From Mangrovicoccus algicola (GTDB taxonomy: Bacteria; Pseudomonadota; Alphaproteobacteria; Rhodobacterales; Rhodobacteraceae): 35,999 bases of DNA. Of the stretch, positions 26,079-34,160 are shown piece by piece. Location: NCBI RefSeq assembly GCF_014903745.1, contig NZ_JACVXA010000050.1, positions 1-35,999 on the forward strand, given 5' to 3'. Under the pieces are notes generated by a model. The model saw only the letters and a program-made list of their open reading frames with translations. It made no database searches and was not told where the DNA came from. The first letter of the stretch is position 1; every line of letters begins with the position of its first letter. The translations under genes were made by a program, and so were the position numbers.

Positions 26079-26113
26079 GGGGGGCTCCTGTGGCCGGGGC
26101 GGTTTCCGCCTGT

Positions 26114-27127
26114 CTAGCCGATGGCGGCGCCCGCGGCATCTGCCCTTACGGAAAGGTGATCCCCCGTGCCCGGATCGCTGAGCCGCAGATGCGGCGCCAG
26201 CCAGGGATCGCGGGCGACGGCCGGGGCGATCACCAGCGCGCCGATGATCCGCCGCAGCCGCATGGCGGTGGAGCGCGGCACCTCGCCCAGCTGGCCGCGC
26301 CGCGCGGTCAGCGCAATCGCCCGCGACAGGGGCGGCACCGGCAGCGGCGCCATCGTCACCCGGTCGCGGAACCGCTGCGCCCGCAACACGCCCAGGGGCG
26401 TGGCGATGGTCCAGCCCGCGCCCTCGGCCACCAGCGCCATGATCGCGTGATAGCTGTCCATCTCGAACCGGTGATCCAGCGGCAGGTCATGGCGCGCCAG
26501 ATGCGCGGCGATGGCGCGGCCCATGTGATGCCGCTGGGTATACTGGATGAAGCGCAGCCCGGCGATGGCGGCGGCATCGGGGATGCGCCCGGCAGGCATC
26601 ACCGCGACGAAGGGTTCCTCCATCAGCGGGTGCATCTCCATCCAGGATTCGGCCCCGCCCATATCCGCCGCGACGATCATGTCGAGGCTGCGCGCGCCCA
26701 GCTGCGCCGAGAGCGCGTGGCTTGCCCCGGTCTCCAGCAGGAAGCGGCAGCTGCCCAGCTCGCCGGCCATCTCCGACAGGAACCGCGGCGTCACATCGGC
26801 GTCGAAATCCTCGATCATTCCGAGGCTCAGCCGCGACAGGTGGCTGAGATCGCGGGTCGCCAGTTCCGCCCGTGCCAGCGCCGCCTCGCCCAGGATGTTC
26901 AGCGCGCGGCGCAGGAAGGTGGTGCCCGCCGGGGTCAGGCGGAAGGGCCGCGCGGCGCGGTCGACCAGCTGGGCGGCCAGCGCCGCCTCCAGATTGGCCA
27001 GCTGCTGGCTGACCGCCGAGGGACTGGCCGCCAGCCGCCTTGCCGCGCCCGAGATGGAGCCCTCATCGGCGATCGCGGCGAAAACCTCGACCGCCCAGAG
27101 CGTGATGCGTCCCGCAGGTTCCGCCAT
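26114..27127 (-). CDS. LysR-family transcriptional regulator
   Basis: A 337-residue regulator with an N-terminal winged helix-turn-helix (about 5-64: VFAAIADEGSISGAARRLA, then SPSAVSQQLANLEAALAAQL) and a LysR effector-binding domain (about 93-300). It starts 24 bases after the phaR stop and ends 35 bases before the YHS gene, all on the minus strand, so it may be read through from phaR. The usual LysR layout, divergent from its target, is absent. Its effector and targets are unknown. GC-rich codon use matches the neighbours. Confidence 0.93.
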   Translation of the reverse strand: MAEPAGRITLWAVEVFAAIADEGSISGAARRLAASPSAVSQQLANLEAALAAQLVDRAARPFRLTPAGTTFLRRALNILGEAALARAELATRDLSHLSRLSLGMIEDFDADVTPRFLSEMAGELGSCRFLLETGASHALSAQLGARSLDMIVAADMGGAESWMEMHPLMEEPFVAVMPAGRIPDAAAIAGLRFIQYTQRHHMGRAIAAHLARHDLPLDHRFEMDSYHAIMALVAEGAGWTIATPLGVLRAQRFRDRVTMAPLPVPPLSRAIALTARRGQLGEVPRSTAMRLRRIIGALVIAPAVARDPWLAPHLRLSDPGTGDHLSVRADAAGAAIG

Positions 27128-27151
27128 GTCCGTCCCCGGCGCGGCCGCGTC

Positions 27152-27727
27152 CTATTCCGGCTGGTTCAGCTTGGACAGGCGCGCCTGCATCTCGGCCAGC
27201 TGGCGCTTTATGTCGGCAAGCTCGGTCTCGCTCTCGGCGGTGGGCTCTTCCGGGCCGGTGGCGCCCGCGGCACCGGGCCAGCCCGGGATCATGGAGGCCA
27301 GGAAGGCCTGCTGCTGCCGCTTCATCGCCTCTATGCCGGACATGGGCCCGGGGATGGGCATCATCGGGTTGGGCATATGGGCGATGTTCTGCATCATCTT
27401 CGACTGGCCTTCGCGCAGCATGTCGAAGCTCATCGCCAGGAATTGCGGCACGACGCTCTGGGCCGAGGTGGTATAGCTGCGCACCAGGTCGGTCAGCACG
27501 GCGATGGGCAGGACGTTCTCGCCGCGGCCCTCGTGTTCGGCGATGATCTGCAGGAGGTACTGGCGGGTCAGGTCGTCGCCGCTTTTCAGATCCACGACCT
27601 TGACCTCGCGGCCCTCGCGGATGAAGCCGGCGATATCCTCGAGGGTCACGTAATCGCTGGTTTCGGTATTGTAGAGTCGGCGGCTGGCATATCGCTTAAT
27701 CAGAAGCGGCTGGTCTTTGTCGGCCAC
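27152..27727 (-). CDS. phaR: PhaR, polyhydroxyalkanoate synthesis repressor
   Basis: A 191-residue regulator that binds DNA and PHB and represses phasin and its own gene until polymer granules titrate it. The N-terminal PHB/PHA accumulation regulator DNA-binding domain (about residues 8-67) has LIKRYASRRLYNTETSDYVTLEDIA. Two PHB_acc segments follow (YLLQIIAEHEGRGENVLPIAVLTDLVRSY and FLAMSFDMLREGQSKMMQN). The C-terminal region is Pro/Met-rich with a short coiled coil. The start is GTG at 27727 with GGAGGG six bases upstream; the TTG at 27745 would place that Shine-Dalgarno inside the gene. A PhaR box lies about 22 bases before the start. Confidence 0.96.
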   Translation of the reverse strand: MADKDQPLLIKRYASRRLYNTETSDYVTLEDIAGFIREGREVKVVDLKSGDDLTRQYLLQIIAEHEGRGENVLPIAVLTDLVRSYTTSAQSVVPQFLAMSFDMLREGQSKMMQNIAHMPNPMMPIPGPMSGIEAMKRQQQAFLASMIPGWPGAAGATGPEEPTAESETELADIKRQLAEMQARLSKLNQPE

Positions 27728-27748
27728 TCGGAGCCCTCCCTTCAAGTG

Positions 27749-27759
27749 CTGCGATGCAG
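27749..27759 (-). promoter_or_regulatory. PhaR box ahead of phaR
   Basis: CTGC-GAT-GCAG, an exact match to the CTGC-N3-GCAG operator known for PhaR of P. denitrificans. It lies 22-32 bases before the phaR GTG, where a bound repressor would block transcription or early elongation. It points to autoregulation. Confidence 0.75.
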
Positions 27760-27852
27760 AGTAGGGGAGCGGTCCCGAAAAGAAAAGGGCGAGCTTGCGC
27801 CCGCCCCTGCCGCGCGACCCGACCGGCCCGCGCAGCGCATCCTGTCGTCCCG

Positions 27853-27869
27853 GCGGCGCCGGGCGCCGC
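27853..27869 (-). terminator. Hairpin after the phasin gene
   Basis: GCGGCGCC (27853-27860) and GGCGCCGC (27862-27869) form a compact stem that begins three bases past the phasin stop codon on the minus strand. There is no T run. It would reduce read-through into phaR. Confidence 0.4.
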
Positions 27870-27871
27870 GA

Positions 27872-28318
27872 TCAGGCGACGGTGGCCTTCTTGGCGGCCG
27901 AAGTGACCTCGGCGGTCGCCTTCTTGACGGCGGCGGTCGCGTCTTCGGACATGTCCTTGCCGGCGGCCAGCATCAGCTCGACGGTTTCCATCTGGACCTT
28001 CTTGGCGACCTCGGCAAAGGCGGCCATGGTCTCGGCGGTCATCTCGGCCTGGGCCGAGGCGAAATCGGTCATCGCCTTGGTGTAGTCGGTCGGCTCGTCC
28101 TTGACGGTCGAGAGCGAGGCGATCTTGGACAGGGTCTCCTTGGTATACTTGGAGGAGATGTCGGTCGACTTCTCGGCTGCTTCCAGCGCGACCTTCGACA
28201 TCTTCTCGCCCAGGGTGGCCTGGGTCTTGAAGGCGTCCTGCATGGCGCGGGTATCCATCGGGAACGCGCTCATCATGTCCTGCATCATCTTGGTCAGGTC
28301 GTTGGTCTTGGTAACCAT
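27872..28318 (-). CDS. phaP: Phasin (PHA granule-associated protein)
   Basis: A 148-residue, Ala/Lys/Met-rich, all-helical amphipathic protein without Cys or a signal peptide, of the phasin_2 type that coats PHB granules. The core runs from MVTKTNDLTKMMQDMMSAF to VQMETVELMLAAGKDM, with an Ala/Lys/Thr-rich tail. AAGGAGA lies about nine bases before the ATG. It has the clearest sigma-70-like promoter in the window, with a PhaR operator between the -35 and -10. This agrees with strong expression that PhaR shuts off when no polymer is present. It lies between phaC and phaR, as in other Rhodobacterales. Confidence 0.92.
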   Translation of the reverse strand: MVTKTNDLTKMMQDMMSAFPMDTRAMQDAFKTQATLGEKMSKVALEAAEKSTDISSKYTKETLSKIASLSTVKDEPTDYTKAMTDFASAQAEMTAETMAAFAEVAKKVQMETVELMLAAGKDMSEDATAAVKKATAEVTSAAKKATVA

Positions 28319-28371
28319 GGTGCTCTCTCCTTAACTCCGGCGGGGAGTCCCCGCTCCTGCGCCTGCCCCTA

Positions 28372-28400
28372 TTATTATATGCTGCAGCGCAGCAAATCAA
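28372..28400 (-). promoter_or_regulatory. Phasin core promoter
   Basis: On the minus strand: TTGATT (28400-28395) as -35, then TATAAT (28379-28374) with a 15-base spacer, or TAATAA (28377-28372) with 17 bases. The spacer is almost wholly the PhaR palindrome. The start point would be about 40-50 bases before the phasin ATG. Confidence 0.65.
28380..28394 (-). promoter_or_regulatory. PhaR operator inside the phasin promoter
   Basis: TGCTGC-AGC-GCAGCA is a 15-base inverted repeat containing the exact motif CTGC-N3-GCAG (28382-28392). It fills the space between -35 and -10, so bound PhaR should exclude RNA polymerase. Confidence 0.8.
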
Positions 28401-28556
28401 GGGAAATTCGCCGCATTGCGGCGCGACACCCGCCGGGAGCGAGTTGCAGAATGCGCCAGAAAGCCGTTGAAACACATATGCCTGCACCTGAGCCGCCTGT
28501 CCGATGGCGCAAGGATCATGCTGCGGAAGCAAAACTGCCGACGCGGAATTACCTTT

Positions 28557-28567
28557 CTGCGATGCAG
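28557..28567 (-). promoter_or_regulatory. Second PhaR box in the phaC-phaP gap
   Basis: CTGC-GAT-GCAG, identical to the phaR-proximal box, 239 bases before the phasin start and 87 bases past the end of phaC. It lies next to an AT-rich tract (28568-28612). It may be an upstream operator for looping with the box at 28380, or mark another promoter. The rest of this 335-base gap (28319-28653) holds no gene that I can see. Confidence 0.6.
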
Positions 28568-28621
28568 CATTCACATCTGAAGAAACTTATTCTTTTCTAA
28601 CGGTATATTACCCCATCCGCG

Positions 28622-28649
28622 AACCGCCCCTCCCTGCGGAGGGGCGGTT
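28622..28649 (-). terminator. 12-bp perfect hairpin after phaC
   Basis: AACCGCCCCTCC (28622-28633) pairs perfectly with GGAGGGGCGGTT (28638-28649) around CTGC, four bases past the phaC stop. Only two Ts end the stem on the minus strand, yet position and strength make it the likely phaC transcript end. Confidence 0.65.
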
Positions 28650-28653
28650 GGGG

Positions 28654-30447
28654 TCAGGCGGCAGGCCGCAGCGTCACATAGGTGCCGGGGGCCGGGGCCA
28701 GCGCCGGGTGCGACATAGTGTCGACCTGGCGCGCCGGGACTTTCGCCCCCGACCGCTTTCGCAGCCATTCCTCCCATCGGAACCACCAGGTGCCGGGCGT
28801 GAATTCCGCCTGCGCCTTCCATTCGGCGAATCCCGCCTTGAGGTCGGAATTGGTGTAATGGCCGTACTTCTTCTTTTCAGGCGGATTGACGATGCCCGCG
28901 ATATGTCCCGATTGCGACAGGATGAAGGTCTTGGACCGGCTGCCGAATTTCTGGAACCCGGTATAGCAGCCCTTGGCGATGGCGATATGGTCCGTTTCGC
29001 AGGCGATCGAGCAGACCGGCAGCTTGATGTCGGCCGGTCCGACCTTCTCGCCGCAGATGGTGAAGCCGCCTTCGCAGAATTCGTTGTGCTGGCACAGGTG
29101 GCGCAGGTACTCGACCGCCATCTTGCCCGGCAGGTTGGTGCCGTCGCCGTTCCAGTAGAGCAGATCGAAGGCGGGGGGCGTGTCGCCCAGCATGTAGCTC
29201 TTGACCGCCGGGCCATAGACCAGGTCGTTCGAGCGCAGATAGCTGAAGGTCCGCGTCATGAAGAACTTGTCGAGGATCCCGTGCTTGGCGACCTCGCGCT
29301 CGATCGCATCGACGAAATCATCGCCGAGGAACACGCCAATCTCGCCGGGATCGGAGAAATCCGTCAGCGTCGTGAAGAACGAGGCGGAATTGACCGACTT
29401 GTCCTTGCGCTTCTCCATCATGGCAAGGGTCAGCGACAGCGTGGTCCCCGCGATGCAGTAGCCGATGGCATTCACCTTCGGTTCGCCGGTGATGGCCTTC
29501 ACCTGTTCGATCGCGGTCAGGTAGCCTTCCTCGACATAGGTATCGAGCCCGACATCGGCATAGGACCGGTCGGGATTGACCCAGGAGACGACGAACAGCG
29601 TGTAGCCCTGGTCGACGATCCACTTCACCAGCGAATTCTTGGGTTTCAGGTCGAGAATGTAGAACTTGTTGATCCAGGGCGGGAACAGCACGATCGGCGT
29701 CTTGTGGACCTGCTCGGTCGTCGGCGCGTACTGGATCAGCTCGAACATGCGGTTGCGATAGACCACCGCGCCCTCGGAAGTGGCCAGGTTCTGGCCGACC
29801 TTGAAGGCGTCGTTATCCGCCAGCGAGACCAGCACCTCGCCGTTATTGGCCTCGATGTCGCGCACCAGGTTCTCCAGCCCCTTGACCAGAGACTCCCCCT
29901 CGGTGGCCACGGCGCGTTCCAGCGCCTCGGGATTGGTGCCCAGGAAGTTGGACGGCGACATCATGTTGATCAGCTGCTGGGTGAAGTACTCCACCTTCTT
30001 GCGATCCACCCCGTCCAGCCCCTCCAGCCCGGCGATCGCCTGGGACACCGCCTCGGAGGTGAGCAGGTAGTTCTGCTTGAGGAAGTTGAAATAGGGATGG
30101 CTGTCCCAGAGCGGGTTCTGGAAGCGCGGATCGCGGGGGGTCGGATCCGAGGGCACGCCCAGCTTGCCGGTGGTCAGAAGATGCTGCGCCTCGACGTAAT
30201 GCTTGAGCATCTTGCCCCAGTAGGAGACCTGATGCTCGATCATCTTGGCGGGGTTGTTCATCATCTCGGTCATGTAGGCGGTCATCGCCTTCACGAAGAT
30301 GTCGCGGTCCGGCGCCTGCAGGTTGGGATCGATCGGCCGCTTGGCCGCCATGGCGCGCACCAGCCTCTGGGACAGTTCCTCCATGCGTGCGATATTGCTG
30401 TTCAGCCGGTCGAGATTGGCTGCGTTCTGTGTATCGTCGGTTGTCAT
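28654..30447 (-). CDS. phaC: Class I polyhydroxyalkanoate (PHB) synthase
   Basis: A 597-residue enzyme that polymerises (R)-3-hydroxyacyl-CoA into PHB at the granule surface. The N-terminal domain (about 1-220) has the usual FNFLKQNYLL region. The alpha/beta core carries the lipase-like box GYCIAG with nucleophile C331, then D486 (ETDHIA) and H515 (SGHIAG), at spacings close to the Cupriavidus enzyme. Length and single-subunit form make it class I. It is read divergently from phaZ across a 125-base gap. That gap contains no CTGC-N3-GCAG box, so direct PhaR control of phaC is not evident. A GGA-type Shine-Dalgarno precedes the ATG. Confidence 0.98.
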   Translation of the reverse strand: MTTDDTQNAANLDRLNSNIARMEELSQRLVRAMAAKRPIDPNLQAPDRDIFVKAMTAYMTEMMNNPAKMIEHQVSYWGKMLKHYVEAQHLLTTGKLGVPSDPTPRDPRFQNPLWDSHPYFNFLKQNYLLTSEAVSQAIAGLEGLDGVDRKKVEYFTQQLINMMSPSNFLGTNPEALERAVATEGESLVKGLENLVRDIEANNGEVLVSLADNDAFKVGQNLATSEGAVVYRNRMFELIQYAPTTEQVHKTPIVLFPPWINKFYILDLKPKNSLVKWIVDQGYTLFVVSWVNPDRSYADVGLDTYVEEGYLTAIEQVKAITGEPKVNAIGYCIAGTTLSLTLAMMEKRKDKSVNSASFFTTLTDFSDPGEIGVFLGDDFVDAIEREVAKHGILDKFFMTRTFSYLRSNDLVYGPAVKSYMLGDTPPAFDLLYWNGDGTNLPGKMAVEYLRHLCQHNEFCEGGFTICGEKVGPADIKLPVCSIACETDHIAIAKGCYTGFQKFGSRSKTFILSQSGHIAGIVNPPEKKKYGHYTNSDLKAGFAEWKAQAEFTPGTWWFRWEEWLRKRSGAKVPARQVDTMSHPALAPAPGTYVTLRPAA

Positions 30448-30572
30448 GTCGTCCGTTCCACCGTACGTTCCCGCGACCTCAGACTATCGGCGCGACCCTT
30501 CAGGGAAAAGCGGCGAATTGAACCGGGACGGCCATGCGCGCCCCGGGTTCCGTGTATTGGAGAGAGTGCATC

Positions 30573-31844
30573 ATGCGGCATATGCTGACCTATGACATGA
30601 TGGAAACGGCGCGCAATGCCAGCCAGTGGCTGGGATCGACGGCGCGGTCCTTCGGATCCTACCCCGCCACCGGCCTGGCCCCCGTGCCCTGGTTCAACCT
30701 CATGGCGGCCTGGGGCGAAGTGGTTGAAAGATCGTTCTCCCGCATGGTGGCGAAACCCGACTGGGGGATCCGCAGCGTCACCGGGCAGGACGGGCGCGAC
30801 CACCTGGTCACGACCCGCTCCGTGGTGGACCGGCCCTTCGGCAACCTGGTGAAATTCGAGGTGCAGGGCCGCGCGCCTATGGCGCGGCAGGTCCTGCTGG
30901 TGGCGCCGATGTCGGGCCACTATGCCACACTCCTGCGCTCGACCGTCGCCTCGCTGCTGCCCGATTGCGACGTGCATGTCACCGACTGGCACAATGCCCG
31001 CGACATCCCGGTCAGCTGCGGCAAGTTCGACATCGAGGATTACACGCTGTATCTCGTCGATTTCATGGAGCACCTCGGCCCGGAAATCCATGTGATCGCG
31101 GTCTGCCAGCCCGCACCCCTGACCCTGGCCGCGACCGCCTACCTGGCGGCGAAGCGGCCGGATGCGCAGCCGGCCACGCTGACCCTGATCGGCGGGCCGA
31201 TCGACCCCGACGCGGCCCCCACCGAGGTCACCGATTTCGGCCATCGCATCACCATGGGACAGCTGGAGGAACTGGCCATCCAGCGCGTCGGGTTCAAATA
31301 TGCCGGGGCCGGCCGGATGGTCTATCCCGGCCTGCTGCAACTGGCCTCCTTCATGTCGATGAATGCCGAACGCCATGGCCAGGCCTTCTTCGACCAGATC
31401 CTGCGCACCGCCAAGGGCGAGGCGCGCGACAACGACCACCACAACCGGTTCTACGACGAATACCTGGCCGTGATGGACATGCCCGCGGAATTCTACCTCT
31501 CCACCGTGGAGCGGCTGTTCAAGGGGCTGGAGATCGCGCAGAACCGTCTCGTCGTGGCGGGCGAGCCGGTCGATATCGGGCGCATCACCGATGTCGCCGT
31601 GAAGATCGTCGAGGGCGAGAAGGACGACATCTCGGCTCCCGGCCAGTGTCTTGCCGCGCTGGAGCTGCTGACCGGGCTGCCCGAGGACCGCAAATTCTCG
31701 CATCTCGAGCCCGGAGCGGGACATTACGGGATCTTCGCGGGCAAGAGCTGGCGCAACAATATCCGCCCCCTCGTGCTGGATTTCATCGATGCGCATGGCG
31801 GCGGGCGCGACCGCGCGGTGGCGCTGAAATCCGTGCAGCCCTGA
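30573..31844 (+). CDS. phaZ: Intracellular PHB depolymerase PhaZ
   Basis: A 423-residue cytoplasmic enzyme that mobilises stored PHB. It has no signal peptide. Conserved blocks are MRHMLTYDMMETARNASQWL at the start, VLLVAPMSGHYATLLRSTVASLLPDCDVHVTDWHNARD, and the nucleophile region IAVCQPAP, where a Cys takes the place of Ser as in PhaZ1-type depolymerases. The C-terminal His is probably in EPGAGHYGIF. I chose the ATG at 30573 because GGAGAGAG lies upstream and the family N terminus begins there; the ATG at 30534 would place that site inside the gene. It is divergent from phaC. Confidence 0.95.
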   Translation: MRHMLTYDMMETARNASQWLGSTARSFGSYPATGLAPVPWFNLMAAWGEVVERSFSRMVAKPDWGIRSVTGQDGRDHLVTTRSVVDRPFGNLVKFEVQGRAPMARQVLLVAPMSGHYATLLRSTVASLLPDCDVHVTDWHNARDIPVSCGKFDIEDYTLYLVDFMEHLGPEIHVIAVCQPAPLTLAATAYLAAKRPDAQPATLTLIGGPIDPDAAPTEVTDFGHRITMGQLEELAIQRVGFKYAGAGRMVYPGLLQLASFMSMNAERHGQAFFDQILRTAKGEARDNDHHNRFYDEYLAVMDMPAEFYLSTVERLFKGLEIAQNRLVVAGEPVDIGRITDVAVKIVEGEKDDISAPGQCLAALELLTGLPEDRKFSHLEPGAGHYGIFAGKSWRNNIRPLVLDFIDAHGGGRDRAVALKSVQP

Positions 31845-31860
31845 ACCTCCTGCCCGGCGG

Positions 31861-31882
31861 GGAGCCACCAGCCGCAGGCTCC
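31861..31882 (+). terminator. Hairpin after phaZ
   Basis: GGAGCC (31861-31866) pairs with GGCTCC (31877-31882), extended by GGC/GCC with a two-base bulge, 16 bases past the phaZ stop. There is no T run. Confidence 0.4.
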
Positions 31883-32378
31883 GCCTCCCGCGCCGCGCCG
31901 CGCGATGCAGGCCCCGCCCCGGCCCTGGTACGGGTGGCAGGCGGGGCGGCGCGGCGCAGGGCAGTCATCGGCACCCCCCACAAGCCGGGCAGACAAGCGG
32001 GACCCCCGCAGCGCGCGGCGGGGCGGCCGGCAGGCGCGCCGGCCCATCGCCCGTTTCGGATAGGCGGCGCGGTCACCGGTCCCGCAGGCACCGATGACAG
32101 GATCGGGCGCTGCCCTCCCTTCCGCAAGATTTCAGGCCCCGCGGGAGAGGAGCCAGCCCACGCCCGGGAGCCTGACGGAAGGCCCCCGGCCTTCGAAAAG
32201 CCCGGACTATGTCCTGGCACGATCCCAGCGCCGCGCGGGCGGACCGGCGACAGCCTCGCCCGCCCGGCGTCCCGCCGAAGGGGCCTGGGCAGTGCGAAGA
32301 CCGGGACTGTTCCTTCTGTCCGCTGTTCCGAACATTGCGGAACCGGCGCCTGTGCGCCGCGCGGCGGCGCGGGCCGCG
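31883..32378. other. Gene-free stretch between phaZ and the DUF1217 gene
   Basis: Both flanking genes end into this region. Its open frames are Pro/Arg/Ala/Gly-rich, lack Shine-Dalgarno sites and show no family resemblance. It holds a 7-bp hairpin (GGCCGGC 32025-32031 with GCCGGCC 32038-32044) and another near the DUF1217 stop. No tRNA, repeat array or recognisable small RNA was seen. Confidence 0.55.
32354..32370 (-). terminator. Hairpin after the DUF1217 gene
   Basis: GCGCCG (32354-32359) pairs with CGGCGC (32365-32370), 5-base loop, starting nine bases past the stop codon on the minus strand. There is no T run. Confidence 0.3.
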
Positions 32379-34127
32379 TCAGGCGCCGTAGATCGTCGCC
32401 AGGATCGAACTCGCCGAAGCCGTGGTGAACAGCGCAGCCGAGGATGAGACCGCGGTGCCCGAAGTTCCGGCGCGCGCCAGATAGCGGGTGATCAGCGCCT
32501 CCTGGTTCGCGGGATCGAGGAAATCTGCGGCGGCGCTGCCCCCGATCAGCCGCTCGCTGCCGGAACGCATCATCGACACCTGGGCATCGAGATCCATGGA
32601 GGCGAAATCACCCCCCAGGCCGAATGCCCCCTGGAAGGCCTCGCGCAGGACCGAATTGCCCAGAATGCGATACCACTGCCCCGCCTCCGTGCCGCCGGTC
32701 TCCACCGCCTTGCGCAATTCCTCGGCCACAGACATGGCAACCCGCAATTCGGGCCGCTGCTCGCCCACGGCGATCCGGAATTCCTGTTCGAGGTAATCCT
32801 CCGAAATGGCCGCGACCTGGGCATCGACCTCCGCGCCGGAAAGCGCCGCGAGACGTGCGGGATCCTTCAGGGCCTCCGGGTCGGCGGTCCCGAATCGCGC
32901 CGTCATGGCCTGTTTCACCGCCGCGATCCGCGCCTGCGGCTCCAGCGTTCCAAAATCCTCCTGCAGCCCCAGACCCGCGGCCAGCGAGGCACGCAGCGGC
33001 TCGATCTGCAGCACGCTTTCCCATTTCTGGTCGATGCTCGGCCCCTGCCCGCGCGCCGTCTCTATCGCGGCGATGAAGGCGCCCAGGCTGAACGTGCCCG
33101 CCAGGCCGCGCCCCGCCGGATCGAGATGGCGGTCGCCCAGCCGGGTCAGGTTCGCTTGGCTGGCGAAGAGGCCGAAATCGGACCGGCCGAACAGAGCCGT
33201 CGCCGCCGCCCGCATCCCGGCGATCTGGTCGGCGGCGGACAGCCCGGCGAAATCGGAGGACATGCCGAGCGCCAATGCCACGACATCGCGCAGCCCGCCA
33301 TCCGCCTGCAGCGCCGCCCAGCGATCCCCGTCGTCCGTCACCGTCTGCGCGATCGCCGCCAGCCGGTCGCGCAGGCCGCCATAGGAAAAACCGTCCTCCA
33401 GCGCGGTCCCGGCCGTGCCCAGATAGGCATCGGCGGCGGCGAAGGCATTGGCGGGGTCGCTGAGGATGCCCAGCCGCGTGCCGCCATGAAGGTAATTGAC
33501 GGAGGCTTGGAACACGGCGGCCTGCCCGGCGGGGGACAGCCCGCCCACCGCAGCCGGGGCGCCCAGCATCCGGCTCAAGGTGGCGGTCATGCCCGGCTGG
33601 TCCAGCGCGCGCTCCCAGACCCGATCGGCCGTGTCGGCACCCAGCAGCCCCAGGGTGAGGCTGCTGGACATCCGCGCCGCGGCATTGAGATGAAGCGGGC
33701 TGTCGCCGCGCTGCGCGCGCACGGCGGCCGCAAGATCATCCTCCACCGGCGGCAGGCTGTCGCCCAGATCGCCCGCCCCGGTCAGGCCGAGCGTCTCGAA
33801 GGTGCGGGCCAGGGCGACATAGCGCGCATCCGACAGCCGGTTGGCGAAATCCTCCGGCGCGTCGGTTCCCTGTTCGATCACCTGGCGGATGAAATAGCGG
33901 TTGGGCAGGTCATCCTTCAGCCCGTGCGCGCCCAGGGCCACCTTCAGCGTCTGGTAATCCTGCATGAGGTCGTCGACCGAGGAAATCCCGGAGATCTTCT
34001 GCGCGAAGGCCTGCTGCTCCCGCTGAAGAACCGCGTCGCGGCCGAAGGCGCTCAGCTGGGCGTCGCGGCTTTCTTTGAGATAGATCCAGCTATTGAGCGA
34101 GGTGCCGGGCAGAAGCGGCGTGTACAT
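32379..34127 (-). CDS. DUF1217 repeat protein (flagellum-associated family)
   Basis: A 582-residue helical protein starting MYTPLLPGTSLNSWIYLKES. It carries repeated DUF1217 units, recognisable by a recurring pattern of G(L/M)xxDFxxLxxxxQ: GMSSDFAGLSAADQIAG, GLQEDFGTLEPQARIAA and GLGGDFASMDLDAQVSM. Each is preceded by LR(D/A/E) and followed by a downstream Leu/Ala helix. DUF1217 genes usually sit with flagellar basal-body genes in alphaproteobacteria, but none is present here and the function is unknown. I place the start at the ATG at 34127, the first one matching the family N terminus. The longer frame to 34232 runs through short direct repeats that look non-coding. No clear Shine-Dalgarno is present. 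Confidence 0.78.
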   Translation of the reverse strand: MYTPLLPGTSLNSWIYLKESRDAQLSAFGRDAVLQREQQAFAQKISGISSVDDLMQDYQTLKVALGAHGLKDDLPNRYFIRQVIEQGTDAPEDFANRLSDARYVALARTFETLGLTGAGDLGDSLPPVEDDLAAAVRAQRGDSPLHLNAAARMSSSLTLGLLGADTADRVWERALDQPGMTATLSRMLGAPAAVGGLSPAGQAAVFQASVNYLHGGTRLGILSDPANAFAAADAYLGTAGTALEDGFSYGGLRDRLAAIAQTVTDDGDRWAALQADGGLRDVVALALGMSSDFAGLSAADQIAGMRAAATALFGRSDFGLFASQANLTRLGDRHLDPAGRGLAGTFSLGAFIAAIETARGQGPSIDQKWESVLQIEPLRASLAAGLGLQEDFGTLEPQARIAAVKQAMTARFGTADPEALKDPARLAALSGAEVDAQVAAISEDYLEQEFRIAVGEQRPELRVAMSVAEELRKAVETGGTEAGQWYRILGNSVLREAFQGAFGLGGDFASMDLDAQVSMMRSGSERLIGGSAAADFLDPANQEALITRYLARAGTSGTAVSSSAALFTTASASSILATIYGA

Positions 34128-34151
34128 GGCAAATCCGTGGGCAAATCCGTG
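34128..34151. repeat. 12-base tandem duplication just before the DUF1217 start
   Basis: GGCAAATCCGTG occurs twice without a gap (34128-34139 and 34140-34151), directly abutting the start codon on the minus strand. It covers the place where a ribosome-binding site would be expected. Confidence 0.8.
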
Positions 34152-34160
34152 GCGGTGCGA

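Noticed and set aside
30448-30572. Search for a PhaR box in the divergent phaC-phaZ gap
   Set aside because: No CTGC-N3-GCAG or close variant was found, so no operator is reported there.
26090-30588. Two long plus-strand frames across the phaC-phaR-lysR region
   Set aside because: They run antisense to well-supported genes on the minus strand and have no recognisable domains.
32094-32447. Small plus-strand frames in the phaZ-DUF1217 gap
   Set aside because: No Shine-Dalgarno, Pro/Arg/Ala-biased sequence, and overlap with the end of the DUF1217 gene.
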